Source: Actinacidiphila sp965342175 (GTDB lineage Bacteria > Actinomycetota > Actinomycetes > Streptomycetales > Streptomycetaceae). Taken from it: 64,000 nt of DNA. This document shows, one piece after another, positions 36,356-45,022 of this stretch (within the stretch, counting starts at the first letter, position 1; each line of letters begins with the position of its first letter). The stretch is taken from positions 1 through 64,000 of the forward strand of contig NZ_CBDRBL010000031.1 of the NCBI RefSeq assembly GCF_965342175.1. The letters are read 5' to 3'. Made by a program: the position numbers and the translations under genes. The notes below the pieces were generated by a model that worked only from the letters and a program-made list of their open reading frames with translations, had not been told where the DNA came from and made no database searches.

Positions 36356-37276
36356 TCACCCGTTCCGTACGGCGCCCGCCCGCTGGTCCGCGGCGAGCAC
36401 CGACAGCGGGCGGGCGTGCCGGGGGCAGCCCACCAGCGGGTCGTCCAGTTCCCGGAGCCGGGCCGTCAGCTCCCGGCTCTGATCGTCCGCCGGCGTGTAG
36501 ACCACGATCCGGTGCTCCGGCATCGATTCGATCCCCAGTGAGGTCGACGTCACCCGGATGCTGCCGACCGAGGCGTGCCGGATCACCTTGATCCGCTGCT
36601 GGGGAGCCGCCACGTCGCCGCTCGCCCACATCCGCGCGAACCGGGGGCTTCGCCGCGCCAGCCGCTCGACGAACGACTCCCAGGCCGGCTCGCCCACATG
36701 CCGGCCGTACGAGGCGCGCAGTTGCGCGACCAGCCTGGGCAGCTCGTCCTCCCCGTCGGCGAAGGCCGAGCAGCACGTCGGTCCGGCGAACAGGTGCAGC
36801 AGCGCGTTGCGGTCGGCGCGGGAGGCGACGTGCACCTGGGGGAAGAGCAGGCGGTAACCGGCGTTGTAGGCCAGCACGTCGTAACGGGCGTTGTAGACCA
36901 CCGCCGCGAGCGGGTCGACGGAGTCGACGATGCCCCGCACCTCGTCGCCCACCGCCTCGGCGTCGCAGACCGGCTCCTGGACGAAGGGCACGCCCGCCAG
37001 CCGGTACAGGTGCCCGCGTTCGGCCACGTCCAGCCGCAGGGTGCGCGCCACCGCGTCCAGCACCTGGACACTGGCGTTGATGGGCCGGCCCTGCTCCAGC
37101 CACGTGTACCAGGTCACCCCCACCCCGGCGAGCAGCGCGACCTCCTCCCGCCGCAGGCCCGGCGTACGGCGGCGCGGCCCGGGCGGCATGCCGACGTCCT
37201 CCGGCCGGATGCGCGCGCGGCGGCTGCGCAGGAAGGCGGCGAGCTCGTTGCGGCGCGGGGACGTGACGACGGCCAT
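36356..37276 (-). CDS. XRE-family regulator with MmyB-like ligand-binding domain
   Basis: A 306-residue DNA-binding regulator. N-terminal helix-turn-helix: ELAAFLRSRRARI, then RRTPGLRREEVALLAGVGVTWYTWLEQGR, a hallmark of this family. The C-terminal part (DPLAAVVYNARYDVLAYN, YRLLFPQV, LVAQLRASYGRHVGEP, RIKVIRHASVGSI) matches the MmyB-like ligand-binding domain. It is divergent from the MFS gene at 37379, a common arrangement for a local repressor or activator. ATG 37276 has AGGATGGGG upstream; ATG 37285 is the alternative. Confidence 0.88.
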   Translation of the reverse strand: MAVVTSPRRNELAAFLRSRRARIRPEDVGMPPGPRRRTPGLRREEVALLAGVGVTWYTWLEQGRPINASVQVLDAVARTLRLDVAERGHLYRLAGVPFVQEPVCDAEAVGDEVRGIVDSVDPLAAVVYNARYDVLAYNAGYRLLFPQVHVASRADRNALLHLFAGPTCCSAFADGEDELPRLVAQLRASYGRHVGEPAWESFVERLARRSPRFARMWASGDVAAPQQRIKVIRHASVGSIRVTSTSLGIESMPEHRIVVYTPADDQSRELTARLRELDDPLVGCPRHARPLSVLAADQRAGAVRNG

Positions 37277-37314
37277 GCGCCCCATCCTGCGCCCGCCGGC
37301 GCAGTGCTGCCAGG

Positions 37315-37331
37315 TGCTGTCAGTACCAGCA
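37315..37331. promoter_or_regulatory. Candidate operator between regulator and MFS gene
   Basis: Inverted repeat TGCTG-N7-CAGCA in the 102-bp divergent gap. Position is right for autoregulation and control of the transporter, but the match is short and the assignment is inference. Confidence 0.3.
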
Positions 37332-37378
37332 TCCAGGGGCTCTCGTTACCGGTAGCGGCCCGCCCGCAGCCTCGTTCC

Positions 37379-38818
37379 ATGGCGAATCCCACCATTACCG
37401 CACGACGCGCCCCGGCCGGCCCTCCGGGCCGGCGCGGACCGCGGGCCGGACAGCTGCTCGGCGTCCTGTTGACCGGTCAGTTCATGGCCCTGCTCGACGT
37501 CTTCATCGTCAATGTGGCCGCACCCACCATCCGCACCGACCTGCACGCGTCCGGCGCCGGGCTGCAGATGGTCGTGGCCGGCTACACCATCTCCTATGCC
37601 GTCCTGCTCATCACCGGTGCCCGGGCCGGCGACCTGTGGGGCCACCGCAGGGCCTTCCTGGCCGGGCTCACCGTCTTCACCGCCGCCTCCCTGGCCTGCG
37701 GACTCGCGGGATCGACGGGGCAGTTGACCGCGTTCCGGCTGATCCAGGGGGCCGGGTCCGCGCTGATGATCCCGCAGGTGCTCAGCCTCATCCAGCGCAA
37801 CTTCACCGGTGAGCGGCGGGTGCGCGCCCTCGGCGTCTACGCGGCGGTCCAGGCCACCGGCGCCGCGGCCGGGCAGTGCCTGGGCGGGCTGATCGTCAGC
37901 GCCGACCTCTTCGGCACGGGGTGGCGTCCGGCCTTCCTCGTGAACGTCCCCATCGGTCTCGTCCTGCTCGTCCTGGCCCCGCGGGCCGTTCCACGCGACG
38001 CGGAGCCCGCCGCCGGGCGCCGCCGCGGTCTCGACCTGCCCGGGCTGGTCACCCTCGGCGCGGCCGTGACCCTGCTCACCGTGCCCTTGGTGCTGGGGCA
38101 GGAGGAGGGCTGGCCGCTGTGGGGCTGGGTCTGCCTCGGCCTCAGCGCCGTGCTGTGCGCGGTCTTCGCCCTGCTGGAGGCGCGGCTCACCCGGCGCGGT
38201 GGTGCGCCGCTGGTCTCCGCGCGGGTCCTGCGGGCACCCGGCATGCTCCGTTCCGTCGCCGTCATCGGGGTCTCCATGGTCCTCATCGCCGGCCTGCTGT
38301 TCGCCATCGCGCTCCACCTGCAGAGCGGGCTCGGCCTCAGCGCCCTGTACACCGGGCTCACCTTCAGCGCGGTGGCCGTCTCCTTCGGCGGCACCGGCCT
38401 CGCCTGGCGCCGGCTGCCCCCGCGCGTCCTGCCGTGGCTCGCGCCGGGCGGACTCGCCGTGGCCGGGGTGTCCTTGGCGGCGATCGGCATGCTGCTGGGC
38501 GGGGGACAGCAGCATGAAGCGGCTCTCCTGGCAGCCCTGTTCGGCGTGGGTCTCGGCCTGGGGGCCTCCTTCAGCCCTACGTTGACGCTCGCCCTCGGCC
38601 AGGTCCGCCCCGAGGACGCCGCGGACGCCAGCGGGCTGCTGGCCACCGTCAGCCAGCTCGGCCAGCTGATCGGGGTCGCCACCTTCGGCACCCTGTTCCT
38701 GGGCCGGCTGACCGCCGGCCACTCCTCCGCGCACGCCGTCGCGGTCACCTCCGCCGCGCTGGCGGCCACCGCGGCGGCAGGCGTGCTCGTGGCCGCGATG
38801 CGGCGGCGGACGGCCTGA
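37379..38818 (+). CDS. MFS transporter, DHA2 (EmrB/QacA-like) family
   Basis: Proton-driven drug or metabolite exporter of the cell membrane, 479 aa with twelve to fourteen predicted helices. Seen: FMALLDVFIVNVAAPTI (the DHA2 motif D1), the loop GDLWGHRRAFLAG (motif A), RLIQGAGSALMIPQ (motif C-like), and GWRPAFLVNVPIG. The substrate cannot be read from sequence. The divergent XRE/MmyB-type gene is its likely regulator. The stop is 7 bp from the stop of the convergent glycosyltransferase gene. Confidence 0.9.
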   Translation: MANPTITARRAPAGPPGRRGPRAGQLLGVLLTGQFMALLDVFIVNVAAPTIRTDLHASGAGLQMVVAGYTISYAVLLITGARAGDLWGHRRAFLAGLTVFTAASLACGLAGSTGQLTAFRLIQGAGSALMIPQVLSLIQRNFTGERRVRALGVYAAVQATGAAAGQCLGGLIVSADLFGTGWRPAFLVNVPIGLVLLVLAPRAVPRDAEPAAGRRRGLDLPGLVTLGAAVTLLTVPLVLGQEEGWPLWGWVCLGLSAVLCAVFALLEARLTRRGGAPLVSARVLRAPGMLRSVAVIGVSMVLIAGLLFAIALHLQSGLGLSALYTGLTFSAVAVSFGGTGLAWRRLPPRVLPWLAPGGLAVAGVSLAAIGMLLGGGQQHEAALLAALFGVGLGLGASFSPTLTLALGQVRPEDAADASGLLATVSQLGQLIGVATFGTLFLGRLTAGHSSAHAVAVTSAALAATAAAGVLVAAMRRRTA

Positions 38819-38825
38819 ACGCCGC

Positions 38826-40109
38826 TCAGGCGGCCGCCTCGGAGGTGTCGCGCCCGGCGAGCGGGCCGCGCCGGGTGACGGCGACGGCGGCCGACAGGCA
38901 CAGGAAAGCGGCCCCGGCGGCCGGATAGACCGCGGAGAGGGCCATCTGCCCCACGGACTGGTGGAGTTCGGGTCGTGCGACGCCGTCGCCGTGCGGGGTG
39001 AGCCAGAGGGCGTACGAGCAGAAGAGGAGGGCGGCCGCGGCCGCGCCCGCCCACCAGCGCGCGGGGCGGCTCGCCCGCAGGGCCCGGCCGGCCAGCAGGA
39101 CGACCAGGGGGACCGCCCAGACCCAGTGGTGCGACCACGAGACGGGGCTGACCAGCAGCGCCGTGACGGCGCACGACAGGACGGCCCAGGCGGGCTCCCC
39201 GGCCGCCAGGTGCGCGGTGGCGACGGCCAGGCCGGCGACGGCCACCAGGGCGGCCGCGAGGAGCCACCACGCGCCGGGGTCGCCGGTGTGCAGGGCGCGG
39301 GCCAGGACGCCGCGCAGCGACTGGTTGGCGGTGTCCTCGCCGTTGCCGGCGCGGTCGGCGGAGACCACGACCTGCGTCCAGAAGCGCCGGGTGTCGCTTG
39401 GCAGGACGAGCGCGGAAAGGCCGATGGTCGCGGCAAAGGTGACGGAGGCCACAGCGGCCGTCCGCAGCCACGAGTTCCAGCGCTCGCGCCGCCGCCAGGC
39501 GACCACCGCCCCGCCGACCGCCAGGAAAACCACGAAGAGCAGCGGGGTCAGCTTGATCCCCGCCGCGACGCCGATGCCGACACCTGCGGCCCTGCTCCGG
39601 CGCCGGGTGAGGTCGCCCAGCACGAGCACCGCGAGCAGCAGATTGATCTGCCCGTACCGCAGTGTCGTCCAGACCGGCTCGCACCACACCGCGGCCGCCG
39701 CGACGCCCAACGCGGCGGCCGCCGGGGGCAGCCGCCGCGGCAGCCCGGCCAGCCGGAGCGACAGATGGGCCAGGACGACCAGCAGGCCCAGGTTGGCGGC
39801 GGTCGCCGCGATCCGGGCGGCACCCGGGCCGAGCAGGGTCAGGGACGTGAAGAGCAGCGCCGCGAACGGCGGGTAGGTGTTGGGCAGCTGAGCGTGGGTG
39901 ACCCGCATCGCGTACAGGTCGCCCCCGTTGCGCACCGACCAGCCCTCGGCCCGGTAGACGGTGAGGTCGATCAGCGACACGTGCGCCGCGCGCTGGGCGG
40001 CCCAGAACGCCGCGAAGGACACCAGGCACACCAGAGCGGCCGTCACAGTGGCCCGCCGGACCCGGGGGCCGCGCGCCATGGTGTCGGCGATCGGCTGCGT
40101 CGCGGTCAC
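38826..40109 (-). CDS. GT87-family polyprenyl-phosphate mannosyltransferase-like protein
   Basis: A 427-residue polytopic protein (about ten helices) of the glycosyltransferase 87 (DUF2029) type. Seen: LIDLTVYRAEG with the catalytic-type Asp after the first helix, NTYPPFAALL, RYGQINLLLAVLVLGD, AAGIKLTPLLFVVF and VSPVSWSHHWVWAVP, all recurrent in GT87. Relatives such as PimE use polyprenyl-phosphate-mannose on the outer face of the membrane. The acceptor here is unknown. It lies between the MFS gene and the second tRNA-Ala. Confidence 0.85.
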   Translation of the reverse strand: MTATQPIADTMARGPRVRRATVTAALVCLVSFAAFWAAQRAAHVSLIDLTVYRAEGWSVRNGGDLYAMRVTHAQLPNTYPPFAALLFTSLTLLGPGAARIAATAANLGLLVVLAHLSLRLAGLPRRLPPAAAALGVAAAAVWCEPVWTTLRYGQINLLLAVLVLGDLTRRRSRAAGVGIGVAAGIKLTPLLFVVFLAVGGAVVAWRRRERWNSWLRTAAVASVTFAATIGLSALVLPSDTRRFWTQVVVSADRAGNGEDTANQSLRGVLARALHTGDPGAWWLLAAALVAVAGLAVATAHLAAGEPAWAVLSCAVTALLVSPVSWSHHWVWAVPLVVLLAGRALRASRPARWWAGAAAAALLFCSYALWLTPHGDGVARPELHQSVGQMALSAVYPAAGAAFLCLSAAVAVTRRGPLAGRDTSEAAA

Positions 40110-40190
40110 TGCGGCTTCTCCAGTCTGTCTTCCGGCACGTGGGTCAGCCGACCCTACCGGGCGCCCCTGCGCGCACCTGCAGGAAGCGAT

Positions 40191-40221
40191 TTGGCGAACC
40201 GGCCCGGGGGCCGTGTAATGT
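40191..40221 (+). promoter_or_regulatory. Possible promoter of the second tRNA-Ala
   Basis: TTGGCG (40191-40196) and TGTAAT (40214-40219, overlapping TAATGT) at 17-bp spacing, 40 bp before the tRNA. Confidence 0.35.
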
Positions 40222-40260
40222 ATCCCAGGTCGCCGGGGGAACCCGGGAGAACGGCACCGC

Positions 40261-40333
<73 letters not shown>

Positions 40334-40349
40334 CTTCCGCAGTGTGATG

Positions 40350-40375
40350 AGAGCCCGTCCGATCGGACGGGCTCT
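40350..40375 (+). terminator. tRNA-Ala terminator
   Basis: AGAGCCCGTCC-GATC-GGACGGGCTCT, a perfect 11-bp stem followed by TTCGCG, 16 bp after the tRNA end. Confidence 0.7.
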
Positions 40376-40804
40376 TTCGCGTTGCGCCGCGGCGGATCGG
40401 GTGCGTGGGCGGCGTGTGCTGTGGGCCCGGTCCTCACGATGGTGGGGCCCCGCGCGGCCGGGGTCAGTGGTGCCGCCCGTCCTCGACGCCCAGCGCGAGA
40501 GCGGGACAGGGGGCCCCCGCGCGCCGCGCTGCCGGGTCCAGGTGCGGAGGGACGGGCGTGCCGGCGATGTCGGGGTGGCCGGCGCCACCGTGACCGCGGT
40601 GGATCCCCTGGGTGAGCAGGCGTTGGCGTCGGTTCGCTCGGGCTGCGTCCAGGTCGCCTCCATCGCACTCCTGGGCGGCCGGACCCTCGCGTACCACGAG
40701 GACCGCCGGATCGGCGGCGCCTCCCGTCCGCGCCGGTCGTCGCGGGTGTCCACGCGCGGGCCCGCGCCGGGAGAACCTCGGTGCGGGTCCATCCCGCTCT
40801 GGGG
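40376..40804. other. Non-coding stretch upstream of the leuS leader
   Basis: About 430 bp between the tRNA terminator and the leuS promoter. Frames here are short and show no family resemblance; I see no gene or motif I can support. Confidence 0.4.
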
Positions 40805-40810
40805 TAACCT
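40805..40810 (+). promoter_or_regulatory. -10 box of the leuS transcript
   Basis: TAACCT ends six bases before the leader-peptide ATG at 40817, so transcription would begin on or next to that ATG and the leader peptide would be leaderless. No clear -35 is visible. Confidence 0.45.
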
Positions 40811-40816
40811 GAGCCC

Positions 40817-40855
40817 ATGCGTGCCGTACGCCTTCTGCTTAGCAAGCCGCGCTGA
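40817..40855 (+). CDS. leuS leader peptide MRAVRLLLSKPR
   Basis: A 12-residue reading frame with three consecutive leucine codons (CTT CTG CTT at 40832-40840) ending in UGA at 40853. It precedes leuS by 160 bp and leads straight into an 11-bp hairpin and a U-tailed terminator. Run of leucine codons in front of leucyl-tRNA synthetase is the expected layout of ribosome-mediated attenuation: starvation for charged tRNA-Leu stalls the ribosome on these codons. The peptide itself probably has no function. CTT is a rare codon in this high-GC genome, which would sharpen the stall. Confidence 0.75.
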   Translation: MRAVRLLLSKPR

Positions 40856-40877
40856 CCAGGTTCGATGTCAGCGCGGC
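40846..40877 (+). promoter_or_regulatory. leuS attenuator, pause hairpin (segments 1:2)
   Basis: GCCGCGCTGAC (40846-40856) pairs perfectly over 11 bp with GTCAGCGCGGC (40867-40877), loop of ten. Segment 1 overlaps the last codons and stop of the leader peptide. A ribosome stalled on the leucine codons would cover it and free segment 2, whose GCGCGG can pair with CCTGTGC (40884-40890) inside the terminator. Confidence 0.65.
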
Positions 40878-40902
40878 GCCCCTCCTGTGCGAGGGGCTTT
40901 TT
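40878..40902 (+). terminator. leuS attenuator terminator (segments 3:4)
   Basis: GCCCCTC / GAGGGGC, 7-bp stem with loop CTGTGC followed by TTTTT. It lies 113 bp before the leuS ATG on the same strand. It is the only hairpin in the window with a clear five-T tail. Confidence 0.8.
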
Positions 40903-40905
40903 CGT

Positions 40906-40953
40906 TTCCGCAGTTCCGCAGTTCCCCAGTTCCGCGGCTCCGCGGTTCCACAG
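40906..40953 (+). repeat. Six tandem 8-bp repeats in the leuS leader
   Basis: TTCCGCAG, TTCCGCAG, TTCCCCAG, TTCCGCGG, CTCCGCGG and TTCCACAG follow each other without a gap between the attenuator and the leuS ribosome site. Confidence 0.8.
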
Positions 40954-41015
40954 GCAGACGTCCGTACGGCGGCCGGGCCGCAGGCCGTCATGACAGCGAT
41001 GGAGTACGAAGGACG

Positions 41016-43880
41016 ATGAGCGAGACCACCCCCGCCGCGGAGGCGGCTGCGCCCCACCGCTACACGGCCGCCCTGGCCGCGGACATCGAGAGCCGCTGGC
41101 AGGACTTCTGGGAGCAGGAGCAGACCTTCGCCGCGCCCAATCCCACGGGTGACCTGGCCGGGGACGGCGAGCTGGTCAAGTCCAAGAAATTCATCATGGA
41201 CATGTTCCCGTACCCCTCGGGTGCGGGACTGCACGTCGGCCACCCCCTGGGCTACATCGCCACCGACGTCTTCGCGCGCTTCCAGCGGATGACCGGGCAC
41301 AACGTGCTGCACACCCTGGGCTTCGACGCCTTCGGCCTGCCCGCCGAGCAGTACGCGGTGCAGACCGGCACCCACCCGCGGGTGTCCACCGAGGCCAACA
41401 TGGAGAACATGCGGGCCCAGCTGCGCCGGCTGGGTCTGGGCCACGACCCGCGCCGGTCCTTCGCCACGATCGACCCGGACTACTACAAGTGGACGCAGTG
41501 GATCTTCCTGCAGATCTTCAACTCCTGGTACGACGAGCAGGCCGACCGCGCCCGCCCGATCGCGGAGCTGGTCGAGCAGTTCGAGAAGGGTGAGCGGGCG
41601 ACCCCGGACGGCCGCCCCTGGGCCGAGCTGACCCCGGCCGAGTGCGACGACGTGCTGGGCGGATACCGCCTGGCGTACGCCTCGGAGTCCCCGGTCAACT
41701 GGTGCCCCGGCCTCGGCACCGTGCTGGCCAACGAGGAGGTCACGGCCGACGGCCGCTCCGAGCGCGGGAACTTCCCCGTCTTCAAGGCCAAGCTGCGCCA
41801 GTGGATGATGCGCATCACCGCCTACGCGGACCGCCTGCTGACCGATCTGGACGCGCTGGACTGGCCCGAGGCGATCAAGCTGCAGCAGCGCAACTGGATC
41901 GGCCGCTCCGAGGGCGCCAAGGTCGACTTCGCGGTCGAGGTCCACGATGGCCGGGAGGCCACCCCGATCACCGTCTTCACCACCCGCCCGGACACCCTGT
42001 TCGGCGCCACCTACATGGTGCTGGCCCCCGAGCACCCGCTGGTCGACACCATGGTGCCGGCCACCTGGCCGGAGGGCACCAAGGACGCCTGGACCGGCGG
42101 CGCGGCCACTCCGGCCGAGGCCGTCGCGGAGTACCGCAAGCAGGCCCAGGCGAAGTCGGACGTCGAGCGGCAGACCGAGGGCAAGAACAAGACCGGCGTC
42201 TTCAGCGGCGCGTACGCGGTGAACCCGCTGACCGGGACCCGCATCCCCGTCTTCGTCGCCGACTACGTCCTGATGGGTTACGGCACCGGCGCCATCATGG
42301 CCGTCCCCGGCCAGGACGAGCGCGACTGGGAGTTCGCCACCGTCTTCGACCTGCCCATCGTCCGCACCGTCCAGCCGCCCGAGGGCTGGGAGGGCGAGGC
42401 CTACACCGGCCAGGGCCCGGCGATCAACTCCGCCAACGACGAGATCGACCTGAACGGCCTGGAGGTCGCCGACGCCAAGCGCAAGGTCATCGCGTACCTG
42501 GAGCAGCGCGGCATCGGCGAGGGAACCATCAACTACCGCCTGCGCGACTGGCTGTTCAGCCGCCAGCGGTACTGGGGCGAGCCCTTCCCGATCGTCTACG
42601 ACGAGGACGGCGTGGCTCACCCCCTGCCCGAGTCGATGCTGCCGCTGGAGCTGCCGGAGGTCGAGGACTACTCCCCGCGCACCTTCGACCCGGACGACGC
42701 GGACACCGAGCCCGAGACCCCGCTGTCCCGCAACGACGAGTGGGTCCACGTCGAGCTGGACCTGGGCGACGGCCAGGGCGTGCGCCGCTACCGCCGCGAG
42801 ACCAACACCATGCCCAACTGGGCTGGCTCCTGCTGGTACGAGCTGCGCTACCTGGACCCGCACAACGACCGCAAGCTGGTCGACCCCGAGATCGAGCGGT
42901 ACTGGATGGGCCCGCGCGAGGGGCAGCCGCACGGCGGCGTCGACCTGTACGTCGGCGGTGCCGAGCACGCGGTGCTGCACCTGCTGTACGCGCGCTTCTG
43001 GTCCAAGGTGCTGTTCGACCTGGGGCACGTTTCGTCCGCGGAGCCGTTCCACAAGCTGTTCAACCAGGGCATGATCCAGGCCTACGTGTACCGGGACAGC
43101 CGCGGCTTCCCCGTCCCGGCGGCCGAGGTCGAGGAGAGGGACGGCGCCTTCTGGTACGGCGGCGAGCAGGTCAAGCGCGAGCTGGGCAAGATGGGCAAGT
43201 CCCTGAAGAACGCCGTCACCCCGGACGAGATCGCCGCCGAGTACGGCGCCGACACCCTGCGCCTGTACGAGATGGCGATGGGCCCGCTGGACGTCTCCCG
43301 CCCGTGGGACACCCGCGCCGTCGTCGGCCAGTACCGGCTGCTGCAACGGCTGTGGCGCAATGTCGTGGACGAGGCGACCGGCGAGGTCACGGTGACCGAC
43401 GACGCGCCGGACGAGGAGACCCTGCGCGCCCTGCACAAGGCGATCGACGGTGTCCGCCAGGACTTGGAGGGTCTGCGTTTCAACACCGCGATCGCCAAGA
43501 TCACGGAGCTGAACAACCACCTGACCAAGGCGGGCGGCCCGGTGTCGCGCTCGGTGGCCGAGTCCCTGGTCCTGCTGATCGCGCCGCTGGCCCCGCACAT
43601 CGCCGAAGAGCTGTGGCGGCGGCTGGGGCACGAGCAGTCACTGGCGCACGAGGACCTGCCGGTGGCCGACCCGGCGTACGTGGTGGACGAGACCGTCACA
43701 TGCGTCGTCCAGATCAAGGGCAAGATCAAGGCTCGCCTGGAGGTGTCGCCGACGATCTCCGACGCCGACCTGGAAGCCCAGGCCCTGGCCGACCCGGCGG
43801 TCGTGGCGGCGCTGGGCGGCGCGGGGGTCCGCAAGGTGATCGTGCGGGCGCCGAAGCTGGTGAACATCGTTCCCGCGTGA
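41016..43880 (+). CDS. leuS: Leucyl-tRNA synthetase
   Basis: Class I synthetase that charges tRNA-Leu. Product is 954 aa. Seen: FPYPSGAGLHVGHPLGY with the HIGH motif as HVGH (73-76), the editing (CP1) domain with TTRPDTLFGAT and GYGTGAIMAVPGQDERD, the catalytic-core segment TMPNWAGSCWY, and KMSKS as KMGKS (725-729), then the anticodon-binding domain. The KMGKS variant is usual in actinobacteria. ATG at 41016 (MSETTPAAEAAAPHRY) follows GAAGGA. Expression is probably set by the attenuator at 40817-40902. Confidence 0.97.
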   Translation: MSETTPAAEAAAPHRYTAALAADIESRWQDFWEQEQTFAAPNPTGDLAGDGELVKSKKFIMDMFPYPSGAGLHVGHPLGYIATDVFARFQRMTGHNVLHTLGFDAFGLPAEQYAVQTGTHPRVSTEANMENMRAQLRRLGLGHDPRRSFATIDPDYYKWTQWIFLQIFNSWYDEQADRARPIAELVEQFEKGERATPDGRPWAELTPAECDDVLGGYRLAYASESPVNWCPGLGTVLANEEVTADGRSERGNFPVFKAKLRQWMMRITAYADRLLTDLDALDWPEAIKLQQRNWIGRSEGAKVDFAVEVHDGREATPITVFTTRPDTLFGATYMVLAPEHPLVDTMVPATWPEGTKDAWTGGAATPAEAVAEYRKQAQAKSDVERQTEGKNKTGVFSGAYAVNPLTGTRIPVFVADYVLMGYGTGAIMAVPGQDERDWEFATVFDLPIVRTVQPPEGWEGEAYTGQGPAINSANDEIDLNGLEVADAKRKVIAYLEQRGIGEGTINYRLRDWLFSRQRYWGEPFPIVYDEDGVAHPLPESMLPLELPEVEDYSPRTFDPDDADTEPETPLSRNDEWVHVELDLGDGQGVRRYRRETNTMPNWAGSCWYELRYLDPHNDRKLVDPEIERYWMGPREGQPHGGVDLYVGGAEHAVLHLLYARFWSKVLFDLGHVSSAEPFHKLFNQGMIQAYVYRDSRGFPVPAAEVEERDGAFWYGGEQVKRELGKMGKSLKNAVTPDEIAAEYGADTLRLYEMAMGPLDVSRPWDTRAVVGQYRLLQRLWRNVVDEATGEVTVTDDAPDEETLRALHKAIDGVRQDLEGLRFNTAIAKITELNNHLTKAGGPVSRSVAESLVLLIAPLAPHIAEELWRRLGHEQSLAHEDLPVADPAYVVDETVTCVVQIKGKIKARLEVSPTISDADLEAQALADPAVVAALGGAGVRKVIVRAPKLVNIVPA

Positions 43881-44001
43881 CGGTGCGGCGGCGCGGTGGT
43901 GCGGTGGTGCGGCGGTGTGACGGTGCGGCGGTGTGACGGTGCGGCGGTGTGGCGGCGCGGTGGTGCGGCGGTGTGACGGCCTCGCGGTGCGGCGGCCTGG
44001 C
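43881..44001 (+). repeat. GC-rich simple tandem repeats after leuS
   Basis: The stretch after the leuS stop is built from GCGGTG/GTGGCGG motifs, with CGGTGCGGCGGTGTGA and close variants recurring every 16 bp (for example from 43921 and 43937). It lies in a 350-bp gap (43881-44230) that holds no other feature I can support. Confidence 0.75.
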
Positions 44002-44230
44002 GCAGGCGGCGTGGCGGACGGCTACCCGGTGGGCCGATTGCGGGACCGTGTGACGGCCTGACGCCGCTCCGCCCGCCGGGCCCGGGCGCGGTCGCCGACG
44101 GCGGTCCAGGGGCGGGCAGGGGTTCTCCCGGAACCCTCGCCCGCCCCCGTCCGTTTACGGTGGGCATACAGCTGATCCATGAGATGGGGCCGGTCGGACG
44201 GACCGGGACCGAGCTGTCAGAGGAGCCGCC

Positions 44231-44905
44231 GTGGATGTCGCCGTCGCCGTGATCCTTCTGCTCTTCGCCTCCCTCGTGACGCTCGGTGTCGTCGCCACGG
44301 TCAAGACCGTCCGGGCGGTCAAGCGGGGGGTGGAGCGCACCAGCATCGAGGCCCGTCGCGTCGTCGAGGAGACCGGTCTGAAGGCCCGCCGCTACAGCCG
44401 GCCCGGGCCGGCCGGCAAGCTCGCCGAGCTGCGCCTGGCGCTGCGTACGTCCGTCACGAGCACGGGGGAGGCGCTGGAGGGACAGGCCGCCGTCGACCCG
44501 TCGTTGAGTGAGGCCGTCGCCCTGCTCGGACGGCTGCGCGCCCACGCCCAGGAGCTCGACGCGGAGCTGAGGCTGCTCGAGCGCGAGCCCGACCGCGCCC
44601 GCATCGCCGCCCGGATCGGCGAACTCGAGGAGCGCACGCGGCGCATCACCCACTCCGCGGACTCGCTGCGCTGGGCCGCCCAGGACCGTGCCCGCCACTT
44701 CGCCGACGACGACCTCGCGGCCCTGGGCCGTGACATCGACCTGGAGGCAGGGGCCTTGCGGCACTGGGCGCCCGCGTCGCTCCCGGAGCCGGGTCCGGGC
44801 CCAGGGCCTGCCCCGGACGCGGCAGTGGAACCGAACATCCGGCCGGGGACGTGGCGCCGGCGGACCTCGGAGCCCGGTGCCGGGCAGCCGCCCAAGTCGT
44901 TGTGA
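44231..44905 (+). CDS. Membrane-anchored coiled-coil protein
   Basis: A 224-residue protein: one N-terminal membrane segment (about residues 4-24, AVAVILLLFASLVTLGVVA), then basic helices (KTVRAVKRGVERTSIEARRVVEE), a long helical Glu/Arg/Leu-rich coiled coil (residues 90-160, for example DAELRLLEREPDRARIAARI) and a Pro-rich C-terminus. I do not recognise a named family. The shape suggests a scaffold protein on the inner face of the membrane. GTG 44231 follows GAGGAGCC. It is alone between leuS and degV. Confidence 0.65.
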   Translation: MDVAVAVILLLFASLVTLGVVATVKTVRAVKRGVERTSIEARRVVEETGLKARRYSRPGPAGKLAELRLALRTSVTSTGEALEGQAAVDPSLSEAVALLGRLRAHAQELDAELRLLEREPDRARIAARIGELEERTRRITHSADSLRWAAQDRARHFADDDLAALGRDIDLEAGALRHWAPASLPEPGPGPGPAPDAAVEPNIRPGTWRRRTSEPGAGQPPKSL

Positions 44906-45022
44906 CGGGTCGCGCGCGGCGGGGACGCGTCACGGCCGCCACGGGCGCGGGGACGCACCCCCGGGTCGGGCTCGGCCGGGCCGTACTGTCGCCGGGCCTT
45001 TGGCGCGGGTAACCTCCCGCAC

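Noticed and set aside
36305..40260. The tRNA-bracketed block as an integrative element
   Set aside because: No integrase, relaxase or phage gene is present, and both copies are complete tRNAs rather than a partial att duplication.
40376..40804. Possible genes in the leuS upstream region
   Set aside because: Frames of 60-110 codons on both strands have no homology, no ribosome sites and shadow-like composition.
40839..43631. 930-residue minus-strand frame over leuS
   Set aside because: Antisense to leuS, composition typical of GC shadows.
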